Below, in pieces: positions 1-8,932 of a stretch of 64,000 nt of DNA (positions are counted from its first letter, which is position 1; every line of letters starts with the position of its first letter). The DNA is taken from assembly GCA_013289415.1 (NCBI GenBank), contig JABDAB010000001.1:80891-144890 (forward strand), in the 5' to 3' direction. The translations under genes and the position numbers were made by a program. Origin of the DNA: Gammaproteobacteria bacterium (GTDB taxonomy: Bacteria > Pseudomonadota > Gammaproteobacteria > Legionellales > Legionellaceae). The notes beneath the pieces are model-generated. The model searched no databases, was not told the origin of the DNA, and saw nothing but the letters and a program-made list of their open reading frames with translations.

Positions 1-36
1 TTTGTAGTAGGGCCTGCAGGTAGCGGAGGGGATTAA
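1..36 (+). CDS. icmL: Dot/Icm protein IcmL/DotI, last 11 codons (partial)
   Basis: An open frame from base 1 ends in TAA at 34-36, giving a C-terminal tail FVVGPAGSGGD. The TAA overlaps the ATG of the next gene (TAATG), a typical translational coupling. In Legionella the gene directly before icmK is icmL/dotI, an inner-membrane component of the type IVB system, so identity is inferred mainly from gene order. The last codons also hold the Shine-Dalgarno GGAGGGG (25-31) of icmK. Confidence 0.6.
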   Translation, partial: FVVGPAGSGGD

Positions 37-1085
37 TGAAATTATCACATATCCTGATATTATTGTCAGTTAGCATGACTTACACTGTCGATGCATACTG
101 TGATGATAAGGCTAATTCTACACAACAAGCCCTTGAGCAATTGCGACTGCTACAAAAGCGCATGTCACCTTCGACAGAGGCCGCTGCTGGGAATAAAAAA
201 GAGATTGCTGCTGGTGACAAACAGGGATCGAGTGCTGTGCCTTCGAAACCGGAGAGTCCGCCAGTAGTATTGAATCCTGTGGATGATAATGTTCCTACCA
301 CATCGGAAAATGAGACCATTGATGCGTTGGCTTTTGACGAAGTGACTGATCAAATGTTCCCTCTAACCCCGGAACAAATTATTCGCATTAAACAACAATA
401 TCAAACACAGGAGTTTGCAAAAACTTCGACTGCAGGCACACCACCAAAACCTACAGCAACGTCGCAATTTGTTAATCTATCTCCAGGTTCAACCCCCCCT
501 GTGATCCGGTTATCTCAAGGGTTCGTTTCATCCTTGGTTTTTCTTGACTCTACAGGTGCCACTTGGCCTATCAGTGCTTACGATCTGGGTGATCCCACGG
601 CGTTTAATATCCAGTGGGACAAAACCGGTAATACGATGATTATTCAAGCGAATAATCTATATACTTATGGAAATCTGGCCGTTCGATTGAAAGGATTAAA
701 TACCCCAGTGATGTTGACCCTGATTCCTGGACAAAAGGCTGTTGATTACCGGGTTGATTTGCGTGTTCAAGGTTATGGTCCCAATGCTAAAAGCATGCCA
801 ATGGACAATGGTTTGCCGCCCTCTGCCAGCGATATATTATTGCATGTTCTGGATGGAGTGCCTCCAGGTGGCAGTAGAAGGCTTACAGTCTCGGGTGGAG
901 ATGCGCGGGTTTGGATGTTAAATGAAAAAATGTTCGTGCGAACAAATCTTACGATATTGTCGCCTGGCTGGCTTGGAAGCATGACAAGCGCGGATGGTAT
1001 GCATGCTTATGAAATGCAGAAGTCGCCTGTTTTACTCGTTTCTTGGCACGGCAAGGTCATGCAACTCAAGGTAGAAGGGTTATAA
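36..1085 (+). CDS. icmK: Dot/Icm core-complex protein IcmK/DotH
   Basis: The 349-aa product matches the usual size of IcmK/DotH (about 360 aa), the outer-membrane-associated VirB9-like part of the type IVB core complex made with DotC, DotD, DotF and DotG. It begins with a Sec signal peptide (MKLSHILILLSVSMTYTVDA, cleavage near A20). A low-complexity Ala/Pro/Lys/Ser linker follows to about residue 140. The C-terminal half is the conserved beta-rich region (for example VIRLSQGFVSSLVFLDSTG near 158-176). GGAGGGG lies 5 bases before the ATG, which overlaps the icmL stop. icmE starts 4 bases after its stop, so the genes form one operon. Confidence 0.93.
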   Translation: MKLSHILILLSVSMTYTVDAYCDDKANSTQQALEQLRLLQKRMSPSTEAAAGNKKEIAAGDKQGSSAVPSKPESPPVVLNPVDDNVPTTSENETIDALAFDEVTDQMFPLTPEQIIRIKQQYQTQEFAKTSTAGTPPKPTATSQFVNLSPGSTPPVIRLSQGFVSSLVFLDSTGATWPISAYDLGDPTAFNIQWDKTGNTMIIQANNLYTYGNLAVRLKGLNTPVMLTLIPGQKAVDYRVDLRVQGYGPNAKSMPMDNGLPPSASDILLHVLDGVPPGGSRRLTVSGGDARVWMLNEKMFVRTNLTILSPGWLGSMTSADGMHAYEMQKSPVLLVSWHGKVMQLKVEGL

Positions 1086-1089
1086 CGAA

Positions 1090-4000
1090 ATGGCAGGCAA
1101 AAAAGAGAATATAAAAGCACTGTTTTCAAATTCCCGATCCAGGGTCATTATCCTGTTCACTGTGATTTTGCTCGTGATAACGGTCGTGATTGGTGTATTG
1201 AAGTTTAGAACAGCTTCAGGTAGCTCGGATGCATCAGCGAATGTATCCGGTTCAATCAATATTGAATCTACCCCTGGTTCTATTAATCAGACTGAGCAAT
1301 ATGCCGCACTCCAAGCGACTCAAAATATTGAACAGGCCAAACAAGCAAGCCAAACCGGCGGAAGTGCCATTCCAACAATTATCCGTACCCACGCCTTTGG
1401 CGAAGGTGTGGAGATTATTGGGCAAAAGGAAGGAGAGGGAGGTGCTGATTTTTCTGCATTAACCAATACCAACTCAGGTGAAGGCGGACAAACGCATGCA
1501 TGGGTCGATACGTTAACAAATGGTCATTGCAGCAAAGCCAGTATAGATACAGTAATTGGTCAGGGCGGCACAATCAGTGATTTGAAAGCGGCTTGCAGTT
1601 GTGAGCAATTAAAGAATGCTGGATATAAAGTAAAGGACTTGGAACCGGTATGTTCCTGTGCTGAATTAAAAGCTGCGAAATTTGATATCGTACAGCTTAA
1701 AGAGGGTGGATTTACTGCGAGTCGACTCAGACTTTGTGGTTATACAGCTTGTGATACACGGGGCGTTGGATATAGCGCACAAGCAATGAAAGATGCCGGT
1801 TTTTCCGATGGCGAATTAAAGGGGTCTGGTTTTTCTGAACAGGATATTGCTCGAGCGGGTGGACTACCGAGTGGAATGGGCATTAATGATCTCCAAAAAG
1901 CTGGATGTGATGCAAACGCCTTATCTCGGCTGCGTGCATCAGGTGTAACGGCAGCAGCAATTCGTCGTACCAATGGTTGTAGTGCTGATAAACTTAAAGC
2001 CGCGGGATTTACTGCCGGAGAGTTGAAAAATGCAGGATATAGCGCCGCCGAGGTGAAAAACGCAGGTTTCAGCGCTGTAGAACTACAGGCTGCGGGTTTC
2101 AGTGCAAGAGATTTGTTGGATGCAGGATTTACCAGCGAGGATCTGGCTAATGCCGGGTTTTCGACGGACGATATTAAAGCCGCACAAGCGGTGCTCCCAT
2201 TCGGCATAACACCCACAGATGTAAAAAATGCGGGTTGTAGTGTCGAGGCGATAAAAAGACAGCGCTTGGCTGGTATTAGTGCGATGTTGATTCACAAGTA
2301 TGCAGGTTGCACAGCAAATGCATTGGCCCAGGCAGGTTTTAACAAAAGCGATCAAGTGAATGCAGGTTATACACCAGCAGACTTAAAAGAATCAGCTCTC
2401 GCTGTTGATAATGGCGTAATACGTGCTGCAGGTTGTGATCCTGAAAAAATAAAAGTACTGATGGCACAGGGTGTGACTGCAGGTACCATTCATGGCCTGA
2501 ATGGCTGCAGCGCTGACATCTTGAAACAGGCAGGCTTTGATGCAAAATCACTAATTGACGCAGGCTTTACACCCGAAGAGCTAAAGAATGCTGGATTTAC
2601 AGTTGCAGAGCTGAATGCGGCAGGATCCGTCAGCAATGATGCAATACATGCTGCAGGGTGTGATCCAGTCAAATTAAAAGTGCTCATGGCACAGGGTGCA
2701 ACCGCAGCGCGCATTCACAGCCTGAATGGTTGCAGTGCTGACATATTGAAACAGGCAGGGTTTGATGCAAAATCACTGCTTGACGCAGGTTTTTCGCCCG
2801 TGGAGCTACAGAATGCCGGATTTTCAGCCGCAGAGGTGAGTGCGGCTGAATTAGCGCAGTCAGTGGTCAGTAGTGATGCAATACGTGCCGCAGGGTGTGA
2901 TCCAGTTAAATTAAAAGTGCTCATGGCACAGGGTGCAACCGCGGGGCGCATTCACGGCCTGAATGGTTGCAGCGCTGATATCTTGAAACAGGCAGGGTTT
3001 GATGCAAAATCACTGCTTGACGCAGGCTTTTCACCTGAGGAGCTACAAAAAGCAGGATTTACACCTGCAGAGGTGAGTGCGGCTGAATCAGCACGATCAT
3101 CAGCGCTCAGTAGTGATGCAATACGTGCCGCGGGGTGTGATCCAGCTAAATTAAAAGTGCTTATGGCACAGGGTGCAACCGCGGGGCGCATTCATGGCCT
3201 GAATGGTTGCAGCGCTGATATCCTGAAGCAGGCAGGATTTGATGCAAAATCACTGCTTGACGCAGGCTTTTCGCCCGAGGAGCTACAGACGGCTGGATTT
3301 ACAGCCGCAGAACTGAGTGCAGCTGAATCAGCACGCTCATCCGCAGTCAATAATGATGCAATACGTGCTGCAGGCTGCGATCCGGACAAATTAAAGGTAC
3401 TCATGGCACAGGGTGCGACCGCGGGGCGAATTCACGGCCTGAATGGCTGCAGCGCTGACATCTTGAAACAGGCAGGGTTTGATGCAAAATCACTGATTGA
3501 CGCAGGTTTTTCGCCAATGGATCTACAGAAGGCCGGATTTACACCCGCAGAGCTGAGTGCAGCCGAATCAGCTCTGTCAGTCAGTAATGATGCAATACGA
3601 GCAGCAGGATGTGATCCCGATAAATTAAAGGTGCTCATGGCACAGGGTGCGACCGCCGGGCGCATTCACGGCCTGAATGATTGCAGCGCTGACATCTTGA
3701 AACAGGCAGGGTTTGATGCAAAATCATTGCTTGACGCAGGCTTTTCGCCAGTGGATGTAGATAAGGCTGGATCTACAGCTGCTGAGCTGAGTGAGGCTGA
3801 ATCTGTACCGCCAGTCAGTCGTGATGCAATACGTGCAGCAGGGTGTGATCCAGGCAAATTAAAAGTGCTCATGGCACAGGGTGCAACCGCGGGGCGCATT
3901 CACGGTCTGAATGGTTGCAGCGCTGATATATTGAAACAAGCAGGCTTTGATGCAAAATCACTGCTTGATGCAGGTTTTTCGCCAGCGGATCTACAGAAGG

Positions 4001-6588
4001 CTGGATTTACAGCTGCGGAGCTGAGTGAGGCTGAATCTGCACCGCCAGTTAGGAATGACGCAATACGTGCGGCAGGGTGTGATCCAGCCAAATTAAAAGT
4101 ACTCATGGCACAGGGTGCGACCGCCGGGCGCATTCACGGCCTGAATGGTTGCAGCGCTGATATCTTGAAACAGGCAGGGTTTGATGCAAAATCACTGCTA
4201 GACGCAGGCTTTTCTCCAGTAGATCTGCAGAAGGCCGGATTTACAGCTGCAGAGGTGAGTGCGGCTGAATCAGTACCGCCAGTCAGTAATGATGCAATAC
4301 ATGCTGCAGGGTGTGATCCTGACAAATTAAAGGTGCTCATGGCACAGGGTGCAACCGCGGGGCGCATTCACGGCCTGAATGGTTGCAGCGCTGATATCTT
4401 GAAACAGGCAGGGTTTGACGTAAAATCACTGCTTGACGCAGGTTTTTCACCCGTGGATCTACAGAAGGCTGGATTTACAGCTGCAGAGGTGAACGAGGCT
4501 GAATCAGAACGTTCATCAGCACTGAAGAATGAGGCAATACGTGCTGCAGGCTGTGATCCAGCCAAATTAAAAGTACTCATGGCACAGGGCGTGACGGCAG
4601 GTAGCATTCACGGCCTGAATGGTTGCAGCGCTGACATATTGAAACAGGCAGGCTTTGATGCAAAATCACTGATTAATGCAGGGTTTAAACCAGCGGATTT
4701 ACTGAAAGCCGGGTTTACCGCAACGGAACTGGGTGTTGGCGGGTCTTCTGAAGCGGTTGGCAATGATGTCATACATGATGCAGGTTGTGATCCTGAAAAA
4801 CTAAAAGTACTCATGGCTCAAGGAGTGACGGCTGACCGTATTCACAGCTTGAATGGTTGTAGTGCAGAGGTGCTGAAACAGGCAGGCTTTGATGTAAAAT
4901 CACTGGCTGATGCAGGATTTACTCCAGAAGAGTTGCTTGCTGCAGGCTTTACTGCTGAGCAATTAACTCAGGCAGGGTTAAGTCCAACCGCGGTTGTTGC
5001 TGCTGGCAGAACGGCCGATTGCAGTCTTAAATCATTGACTGCAGCACATCAACTGGGTGTTTCTGCAGCAACAATTAAACAAACATTGGGGTGTAGCGCC
5101 AGTGCGTTGAATAATGCAGGGTTTTCTGCAATAGATCTGAAAAACGCAGGTTATACTGCAGCTGAGTTGAAAAATGCAGGATTTACTTTAAATGATCTTA
5201 AAAACGTAGGCTATAGTGCAAAGGAACTAGCTGCTGCCGGGTGGACGGCGAAACAGCTGAAAGACGCAGGTTTTACTGGCAATCAATTGAGGGAGGGAGG
5301 TTTTAGTGCCCAACAATTGAAAGAGGCAGGTTTTAGTGCCCAGCAATTAAAAGCAGCAGGTTATAGTGCCAAGCAATTGAAGAAGGCAGGATTTAGTCTT
5401 GTAGATTTGAAAAATGGAGGGTTTAGTGCACAGGATTTGAAGAAAGCTGGTTTCAATGCGTCGGATTTAAAAAAAGCGGGCTTTAGTGCTGCACAGCTCA
5501 AAGAAGCCGGTTTCAATGCAGATGCGCTCCGTACGGCGGGAATTTCTGCGAACGACTTGAAAAACGCAGGTTATAGTACAGATCAAATGAAACAAGCCGG
5601 TTTTTCCAATGCTGAAATGCATGACGCAGGGTTTTCGGTGCTAGCTGGATTGGATTCAGTGACGCCGTTACCCGCTGTTCTTACAACGACGTCAAATGTC
5701 CCCGCTATTTCCACGCCAGAAACAGGCGCTGCTGCCATTGCCGCATCTAATGCTAAACGCATCGAAGAGCTGCGAAGCCAACAGGAAAAACAGGTTGCAG
5801 TTCAACGTTATCAGCAAAAAATACAGCAACGTGGAGGTGCAATGCTGTCAGCGGCGAATCAATTACTGCAAGAATTTAAAGTTGTGCCACAACAAACGTA
5901 CGTGGGTGGTCCTGATAAAGAAGATGAGAAGAAAAATGGGGCTGTTCACGCGGGAAATGAGATTCAATCAGAGTCAGACAAAGGGAAAGCTGGGGCATCT
6001 GAGCATAACTCAACTGGCAGAGTCGTAATCAGGACAGGTGATATTCTGTTTGCAGTGATAGACACCTCCGTGAATTCAGACGAACCGGGTCCTATTCTTG
6101 CGACCATTGTTTCTGGCAAGTTACAAGGCTCAAAATTAATTGGTAGTTTTAATCTGCCTGGCCAAGCCGATAAAATGATCGTGACATTTAATACCCTGTC
6201 TATCCCGGGAGAAGAGGATACTGTTTCAATTAACGCGTTTGCGATAGATCCAAATACAGCACGTACGGCATTGTCCAGTGAAACGGATCATCATTATCTT
6301 TCACGTTATGGTTCCTTGTTTGCTTCCACCTTTATAGAAGGGTTTGGTAATGCATTCCAGTCTGCAGACACAACCATCACAATAGGCGGAACAGGTGGCA
6401 CAACCAACACAACCGTTTCAAATGGGGTCGGCCGCTCTACCTTGGACAATGCTGTGATTGGTCTTGCAACATTGGGTAAAGCCTGGGGACAAGTCGCGGC
6501 GCAAAATATAAATCGCCCAACAACAGTCCAATTATACGCCGGTACAGGTGTGGGGATTCTGTTTACGCAGAACTTGAAATTAAACTAA
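1090..6588 (+). CDS. icmE: Dot/Icm core-complex protein IcmE/DotG, giant repeat-expanded form
   Basis: The 1832-aa product is IcmE/DotG, the VirB10-like protein spanning from inner membrane to outer-membrane core of the type IVB channel. L. pneumophila DotG is about 1048 aa, so this copy is some 780 residues longer. Order seen: short cytosolic N-terminus; one membrane segment (about residues 18-38); periplasmic linker; long pentapeptide-like repeat region with A-G-F/Y-S/T-x-x-x-L-K motifs (about 147-1517); Gln-rich helical linker (about 1540-1600); C-terminal VirB10/TrbI-like domain (about 1640-1832, GDILFAVIDTSVNSDEPGP and VGRSTLDNAVIGL). The extra length is mostly an array of 11 near-identical 75-80-residue units, each with two cysteines. 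It is translated from an ATG 4 bases after icmK. The frame is intact throughout. Confidence 0.95.
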   Translation: MAGKKENIKALFSNSRSRVIILFTVILLVITVVIGVLKFRTASGSSDASANVSGSINIESTPGSINQTEQYAALQATQNIEQAKQASQTGGSAIPTIIRTHAFGEGVEIIGQKEGEGGADFSALTNTNSGEGGQTHAWVDTLTNGHCSKASIDTVIGQGGTISDLKAACSCEQLKNAGYKVKDLEPVCSCAELKAAKFDIVQLKEGGFTASRLRLCGYTACDTRGVGYSAQAMKDAGFSDGELKGSGFSEQDIARAGGLPSGMGINDLQKAGCDANALSRLRASGVTAAAIRRTNGCSADKLKAAGFTAGELKNAGYSAAEVKNAGFSAVELQAAGFSARDLLDAGFTSEDLANAGFSTDDIKAAQAVLPFGITPTDVKNAGCSVEAIKRQRLAGISAMLIHKYAGCTANALAQAGFNKSDQVNAGYTPADLKESALAVDNGVIRAAGCDPEKIKVLMAQGVTAGTIHGLNGCSADILKQAGFDAKSLIDAGFTPEELKNAGFTVAELNAAGSVSNDAIHAAGCDPVKLKVLMAQGATAARIHSLNGCSADILKQAGFDAKSLLDAGFSPVELQNAGFSAAEVSAAELAQSVVSSDAIRAAGCDPVKLKVLMAQGATAGRIHGLNGCSADILKQAGFDAKSLLDAGFSPEELQKAGFTPAEVSAAESARSSALSSDAIRAAGCDPAKLKVLMAQGATAGRIHGLNGCSADILKQAGFDAKSLLDAGFSPEELQTAGFTAAELSAAESARSSAVNNDAIRAAGCDPDKLKVLMAQGATAGRIHGLNGCSADILKQAGFDAKSLIDAGFSPMDLQKAGFTPAELSAAESALSVSNDAIRAAGCDPDKLKVLMAQGATAGRIHGLNDCSADILKQAGFDAKSLLDAGFSPVDVDKAGSTAAELSEAESVPPVSRDAIRAAGCDPGKLKVLMAQGATAGRIHGLNGCSADILKQAGFDAKSLLDAGFSPADLQKAGFTAAELSEAESAPPVRNDAIRAAGCDPAKLKVLMAQGATAGRIHGLNGCSADILKQAGFDAKSLLDAGFSPVDLQKAGFTAAEVSAAESVPPVSNDAIHAAGCDPDKLKVLMAQGATAGRIHGLNGCSADILKQAGFDVKSLLDAGFSPVDLQKAGFTAAEVNEAESERSSALKNEAIRAAGCDPAKLKVLMAQGVTAGSIHGLNGCSADILKQAGFDAKSLINAGFKPADLLKAGFTATELGVGGSSEAVGNDVIHDAGCDPEKLKVLMAQGVTADRIHSLNGCSAEVLKQAGFDVKSLADAGFTPEELLAAGFTAEQLTQAGLSPTAVVAAGRTADCSLKSLTAAHQLGVSAATIKQTLGCSASALNNAGFSAIDLKNAGYTAAELKNAGFTLNDLKNVGYSAKELAAAGWTAKQLKDAGFTGNQLREGGFSAQQLKEAGFSAQQLKAAGYSAKQLKKAGFSLVDLKNGGFSAQDLKKAGFNASDLKKAGFSAAQLKEAGFNADALRTAGISANDLKNAGYSTDQMKQAGFSNAEMHDAGFSVLAGLDSVTPLPAVLTTTSNVPAISTPETGAAAIAASNAKRIEELRSQQEKQVAVQRYQQKIQQRGGAMLSAANQLLQEFKVVPQQTYVGGPDKEDEKKNGAVHAGNEIQSESDKGKAGASEHNSTGRVVIRTGDILFAVIDTSVNSDEPGPILATIVSGKLQGSKLIGSFNLPGQADKMIVTFNTLSIPGEEDTVSINAFAIDPNTARTALSSETDHHYLSRYGSLFASTFIEGFGNAFQSADTTITIGGTGGTTNTTVSNGVGRSTLDNAVIGLATLGKAWGQVAAQNINRPTTVQLYAGTGVGILFTQNLKLN
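2405..4990 (+). repeat. 11-unit tandem array of 225-240 bp inside icmE
   Basis: The codon for the first cysteine of each unit (motif AGCDP) falls at 2434, 2659, 2896, 3136, 3376, 3610, 3844, 4078, 4312, 4552 and 4786. The spacings are 225, 237, 240, 240, 234, 234, 234, 234, 240 and 234 bp, all multiples of three. Each unit reads AGCDPxKLKVLMAQG, then a second-cysteine motif (LNGCSADILKQAGFD), then LLDAGFSP and a variable acidic/Ser-rich linker. Units 2-9 are almost identical in DNA while edge units are more diverged, as expected from unequal crossing-over or conversion in the centre. Older degenerate relatives with the same two-Cys plan lie on both sides (near 1905 and 2230, and near 5020). 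Confidence 0.95.
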
Positions 6589-6603
6589 CTGAGCAGGCAG
6601 GAC

Positions 6604-7422
6604 ATGGTAGACAATGAAAAATACGATGATGAGTACGAATTCGTCGATCCGGAGACAGGCAGTACGGATGCTATGGATTATACTGCAGACGCGGCCTCAC
6701 AATCATCCGGTGAACAATCGGTTATTGATAAAACATTCGCAGGTAAATCCGGCGTAATACGAAATGTGCTGATTGTGGTCGTGCTGATTATCGCAGTCAT
6801 GGTTATTTATCCTTTTATTCATTCGTCGCTTTCAGTTCCAAAGAAAACGTCGTTAATCAAGACCGTCACTCATGAGACCACGGTGAAGGAGTATATCGCT
6901 CCAATCAAACCAGAACCTGTTAATGCTCCAGTGCCATATGTCAGCGCGTCAAGTGACGTGGATGAGAAAATTACTCAGAAATTGGCGGCGCTTGAGTCCA
7001 GTCAGGAGCAAATGCAAACCGAGTTTGCTTCGTCAAACACTCAATTAAGTGGAATTAACAATAACATCAATGAAATGATGACGAAAGTAACGGAGCTTAA
7101 TCGCATTATTGCTTTATACGCTTCAAAAGTTGATGAGCAATCTCGAGAAATTGAGCAATTAACCGCACAGGCAGCAGCGCTGAAAAAAGCCCAGACACCA
7201 CACCACGTACGACATAAAATTACATCACCTTCCCTGAAATACTATATTCAAGCGGTCATCCCTGGTCGTGCATGGTTGATTGCCAGCAATGGGTCTACAA
7301 TAACGGTACGTGAGGGGACAGTGATTGCGGGGTTGGGTATGGTCAAATTGATTGACCCACGACAGGGACGTGTAGTCATCAGCTCCGGTCGAGTGATACG
7401 GTTTAGTCAAGAAGATAGTTAA
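6604..7422 (+). CDS. icmG: Dot/Icm core-complex protein IcmG/DotF
   Basis: The 272-aa product fits IcmG/DotF (269 aa in L. pneumophila), an inner-membrane protein of the type IVB core complex. It has an acidic cytosolic N-terminus (residues 1-45, rich in D/E), a single membrane segment (about 51-73), and a periplasmic helical region predicted to coil (about 118-190, LAALESSQEQMQTEFASSN). A small C-terminal beta domain (205-272) contains GRAWLIASNGSTITVREG. It lies 15 bases after icmE and 10 bases before icmC in the same operon. The Shine-Dalgarno is weak (CAGGAC just before the ATG). Confidence 0.92.
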   Translation: MVDNEKYDDEYEFVDPETGSTDAMDYTADAASQSSGEQSVIDKTFAGKSGVIRNVLIVVVLIIAVMVIYPFIHSSLSVPKKTSLIKTVTHETTVKEYIAPIKPEPVNAPVPYVSASSDVDEKITQKLAALESSQEQMQTEFASSNTQLSGINNNINEMMTKVTELNRIIALYASKVDEQSREIEQLTAQAAALKKAQTPHHVRHKITSPSLKYYIQAVIPGRAWLIASNGSTITVREGTVIAGLGMVKLIDPRQGRVVISSGRVIRFSQEDS

Positions 7423-7432
7423 TGGAGCAAAT

Positions 7433-7993
7433 ATGAGCAGTGTTTTGTCAAGTGAAGTGTCTAATCTTTCGCTGAGCACCATTACTAGCTCTCTGTATTC
7501 GGTCGAGCAGCTGATCACTGCTGGCGCTTATATTATGGGTATTTCATTTATAATAAAAGCGTTATATAGTATGAAAGCGTTGGCAGAATCTAAAACTCAA
7601 CAGTCATCGCATGGAAGTTTGAAAGAGCCTTTGTTTTATCTATTGTCTGGGGCGATGTTATTATACTTGCCAACGGCTGTTCAGATTTTTTTGAATACTA
7701 CGTTTGGTGAAGGCGCACAGATTTTAGCCTACGCGCCCATTGATAGTGGCAGTTCTATTTTGAACAGCCTGTTTGGTCAAAACAGCACGGTGGGTGCTGT
7801 GATTGCTTTAGTTATACAAGTTATAGGTGTGATTGCATTTATACGAGGGTGGGTGCTCATTGCCCGCTCTGCGTCGCAGGGTCAACAGCCAGGTGGCACT
7901 GGAAAAGGGTTGGCGCATGTATTTGGAGGTATCTTGGCGATGAACATAGTCGGAACGCTGCAAGTGGTTAGTAATACGCTGTTTGGCGTTTAA
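7433..7993 (+). CDS. icmC: Dot/Icm inner-membrane protein IcmC/DotE
   Basis: The 186-aa hydrophobic protein matches IcmC/DotE (194 aa in L. pneumophila) in size and in position between icmG and icmD. Three to four membrane segments are visible: about 27-47, 64-86, 117-137 and a C-terminal segment near 160-180. The motif KEPLFYLLSGAMLLYLP is shared in plan with the icmD products downstream, in line with the known relatedness of DotE, DotP and DotV. GGAG lies 7 bases before the ATG. Its exact role in the type IVB apparatus is not settled. Confidence 0.92.
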   Translation: MSSVLSSEVSNLSLSTITSSLYSVEQLITAGAYIMGISFIIKALYSMKALAESKTQQSSHGSLKEPLFYLLSGAMLLYLPTAVQIFLNTTFGEGAQILAYAPIDSGSSILNSLFGQNSTVGAVIALVIQVIGVIAFIRGWVLIARSASQGQQPGGTGKGLAHVFGGILAMNIVGTLQVVSNTLFGV

Positions 7994-8019
7994 AACTGGA
8001 TTAAATAAGGAGTAAAAGT

Positions 8020-8406
8020 ATGTCCCCTGAGAAATTCAAACTGAGTAAATATCAGGCCGCTACCGTAGCGCTGTTTAGCGCCGTTTTGACCGTCTATGCA
8101 GGTGATGCAGCGGCGACTGCGATCACTATGGGTAATGTGGCCAGCACTATCACCGGTTCATTCGAAAACGTGACCAAGTTGATCACAGCCACGGCGTATC
8201 TTGCTGGGATAGCTTTTGCTGTGGGTGCGATCATCAAATTCAAAGCGCACAAGGACAACGCGGCACAAGTACCGATCGGGCAACCCGTTGGTTTACTCAT
8301 GGTCGCAGCGGCTTTGCTGTTTCTGCCCTCAATCCTGGGTATCACCGGCCAAACGATATTTGGAACAGCGGCTTCCTCAGCAGGTTATTTAGGCATAACC
8401 TTTTAA
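8020..8406 (+). CDS. icmD: Dot/Icm inner-membrane protein IcmD/DotP, copy 1
   Basis: The 128-aa product is IcmD/DotP (132 aa in L. pneumophila). It has an N-terminal hydrophobic segment resembling a signal peptide (about 10-30), then two membrane segments (about 53-73 and 88-108) separated by the basic loop KFKAHKDNAAQVPIG. AAGGAGT is well placed before the ATG. Its core from 8137 to 8385 is almost identical to the second copy, but N-terminal 35 residues and the last six residues differ. The first copy ends in GYLGITF. Confidence 0.92.
   Translation: MSPEKFKLSKYQAATVALFSAVLTVYAGDAAATAITMGNVASTITGSFENVTKLITATAYLAGIAFAVGAIIKFKAHKDNAAQVPIGQPVGLLMVAAALLFLPSILGITGQTIFGTAASSAGYLGITF
8137..8385 (+). 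repeat. Direct repeat: conserved core of icmD copy 1 (partner 8553-8801)
   Basis: Bases 8137-8385 align without gaps to 8553-8801 (offset 416). By eye there are four differences in 249 bp, two of them silent. The flanking coding sequence of the two genes is clearly diverged. Near identity limited to an internal block suggests gene conversion or a recent partial duplication over an older pair. Confidence 0.93.
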
Positions 8407-8438
8407 AAAAACATCTAATTAATTGAGGAGTAATAAAT

Positions 8439-8822
8439 ATGAAAATCAAAAAACCTAAATTGAGCCAACGTCAAGTTGAGTTTGCAACGCTGTTTGGCGT
8501 CTCTTTATTGCTCTTTGCAGGAGATGCAGGTGCAGCCGTCTCTATGGGAAACGTGGCCAGCACTATCACCGGTTCATTCGAAAACGTGACTAAGTTGATC
8601 ACAGCCACGGCGTATCTTGCTGGGATAGCTTTTGCTGTGGGTGCGATCATCAAATTCAAAGCGCACAAGGACAACGCGGCACAAGTACCGATCGGGCAAC
8701 CCGTTGGTTTACTCATGGTCGCAGCGGCTTTGCTGTTTCTGCCCTCAATCCTAGGTATCACCGGCGAAACGATATTTGGATCAGCGGCTTCCTCAGCAGG
8801 TCCAACAGGGATAACTTTCTAA
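8439..8822 (+). CDS. icmD: Dot/Icm inner-membrane protein IcmD/DotP, tandem copy 2
   Basis: A second complete icmD/dotP (127 aa) begins 32 bases after the first with its own Shine-Dalgarno (TGAGGAG). The membrane core is the same residue for residue apart from the end region (GETIFGS instead of GQTIFGT), while N-terminal 35 residues (MKIKKPKLSQRQVEF) and tail GPTGITF are different. L. pneumophila has one icmD at this locus. Both frames are intact, so both can be made. They may be redundant or form a mixed assembly. It is followed by a strong hairpin that could end or attenuate the upstream operon. Confidence 0.9.
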   Translation: MKIKKPKLSQRQVEFATLFGVSLLLFAGDAGAAVSMGNVASTITGSFENVTKLITATAYLAGIAFAVGAIIKFKAHKDNAAQVPIGQPVGLLMVAAALLFLPSILGITGETIFGSAASSAGPTGITF

Positions 8823-8831
8823 ATTGGGCAT

Positions 8832-8873
8832 TGAACAGAAGAACATGAAAAAAGACTCATGCTCTTCTGTTCA
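8832..8873 (+). terminator. Hairpin between icmD copy 2 and icmJ
   Basis: TGAACAGAAGA (8832-8842) pairs perfectly with TCTTCTGTTCA (8863-8873). An inner CATG/CATG pair (8844-8847 with 8858-8861) extends the stem beyond a small bulge. No long T run follows, so it may be an attenuator, processing site or Rho-aided terminator rather than a classical intrinsic terminator. It separates the icmK-icmD block from icmJ-icmB. Confidence 0.6.
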
Positions 8874-8932
8874 TGATAATGCGTTCATGAGCATTTATTT
8901 CATATTTGTACTACTTAAACTGGGTTAAATGC

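Noticed and set aside
773..982. Minus-strand frame inside icmK
   Set aside because: Shadow frame of a conserved gene; no ribosome site.
2490..4814. Series of minus-strand open frames of 68-79 aa, one per icmE repeat unit, all with similar sequence
   Set aside because: They are the antisense frame of the repeat units. Similarity follows from the repeats; no ribosome sites or independent signals are present.
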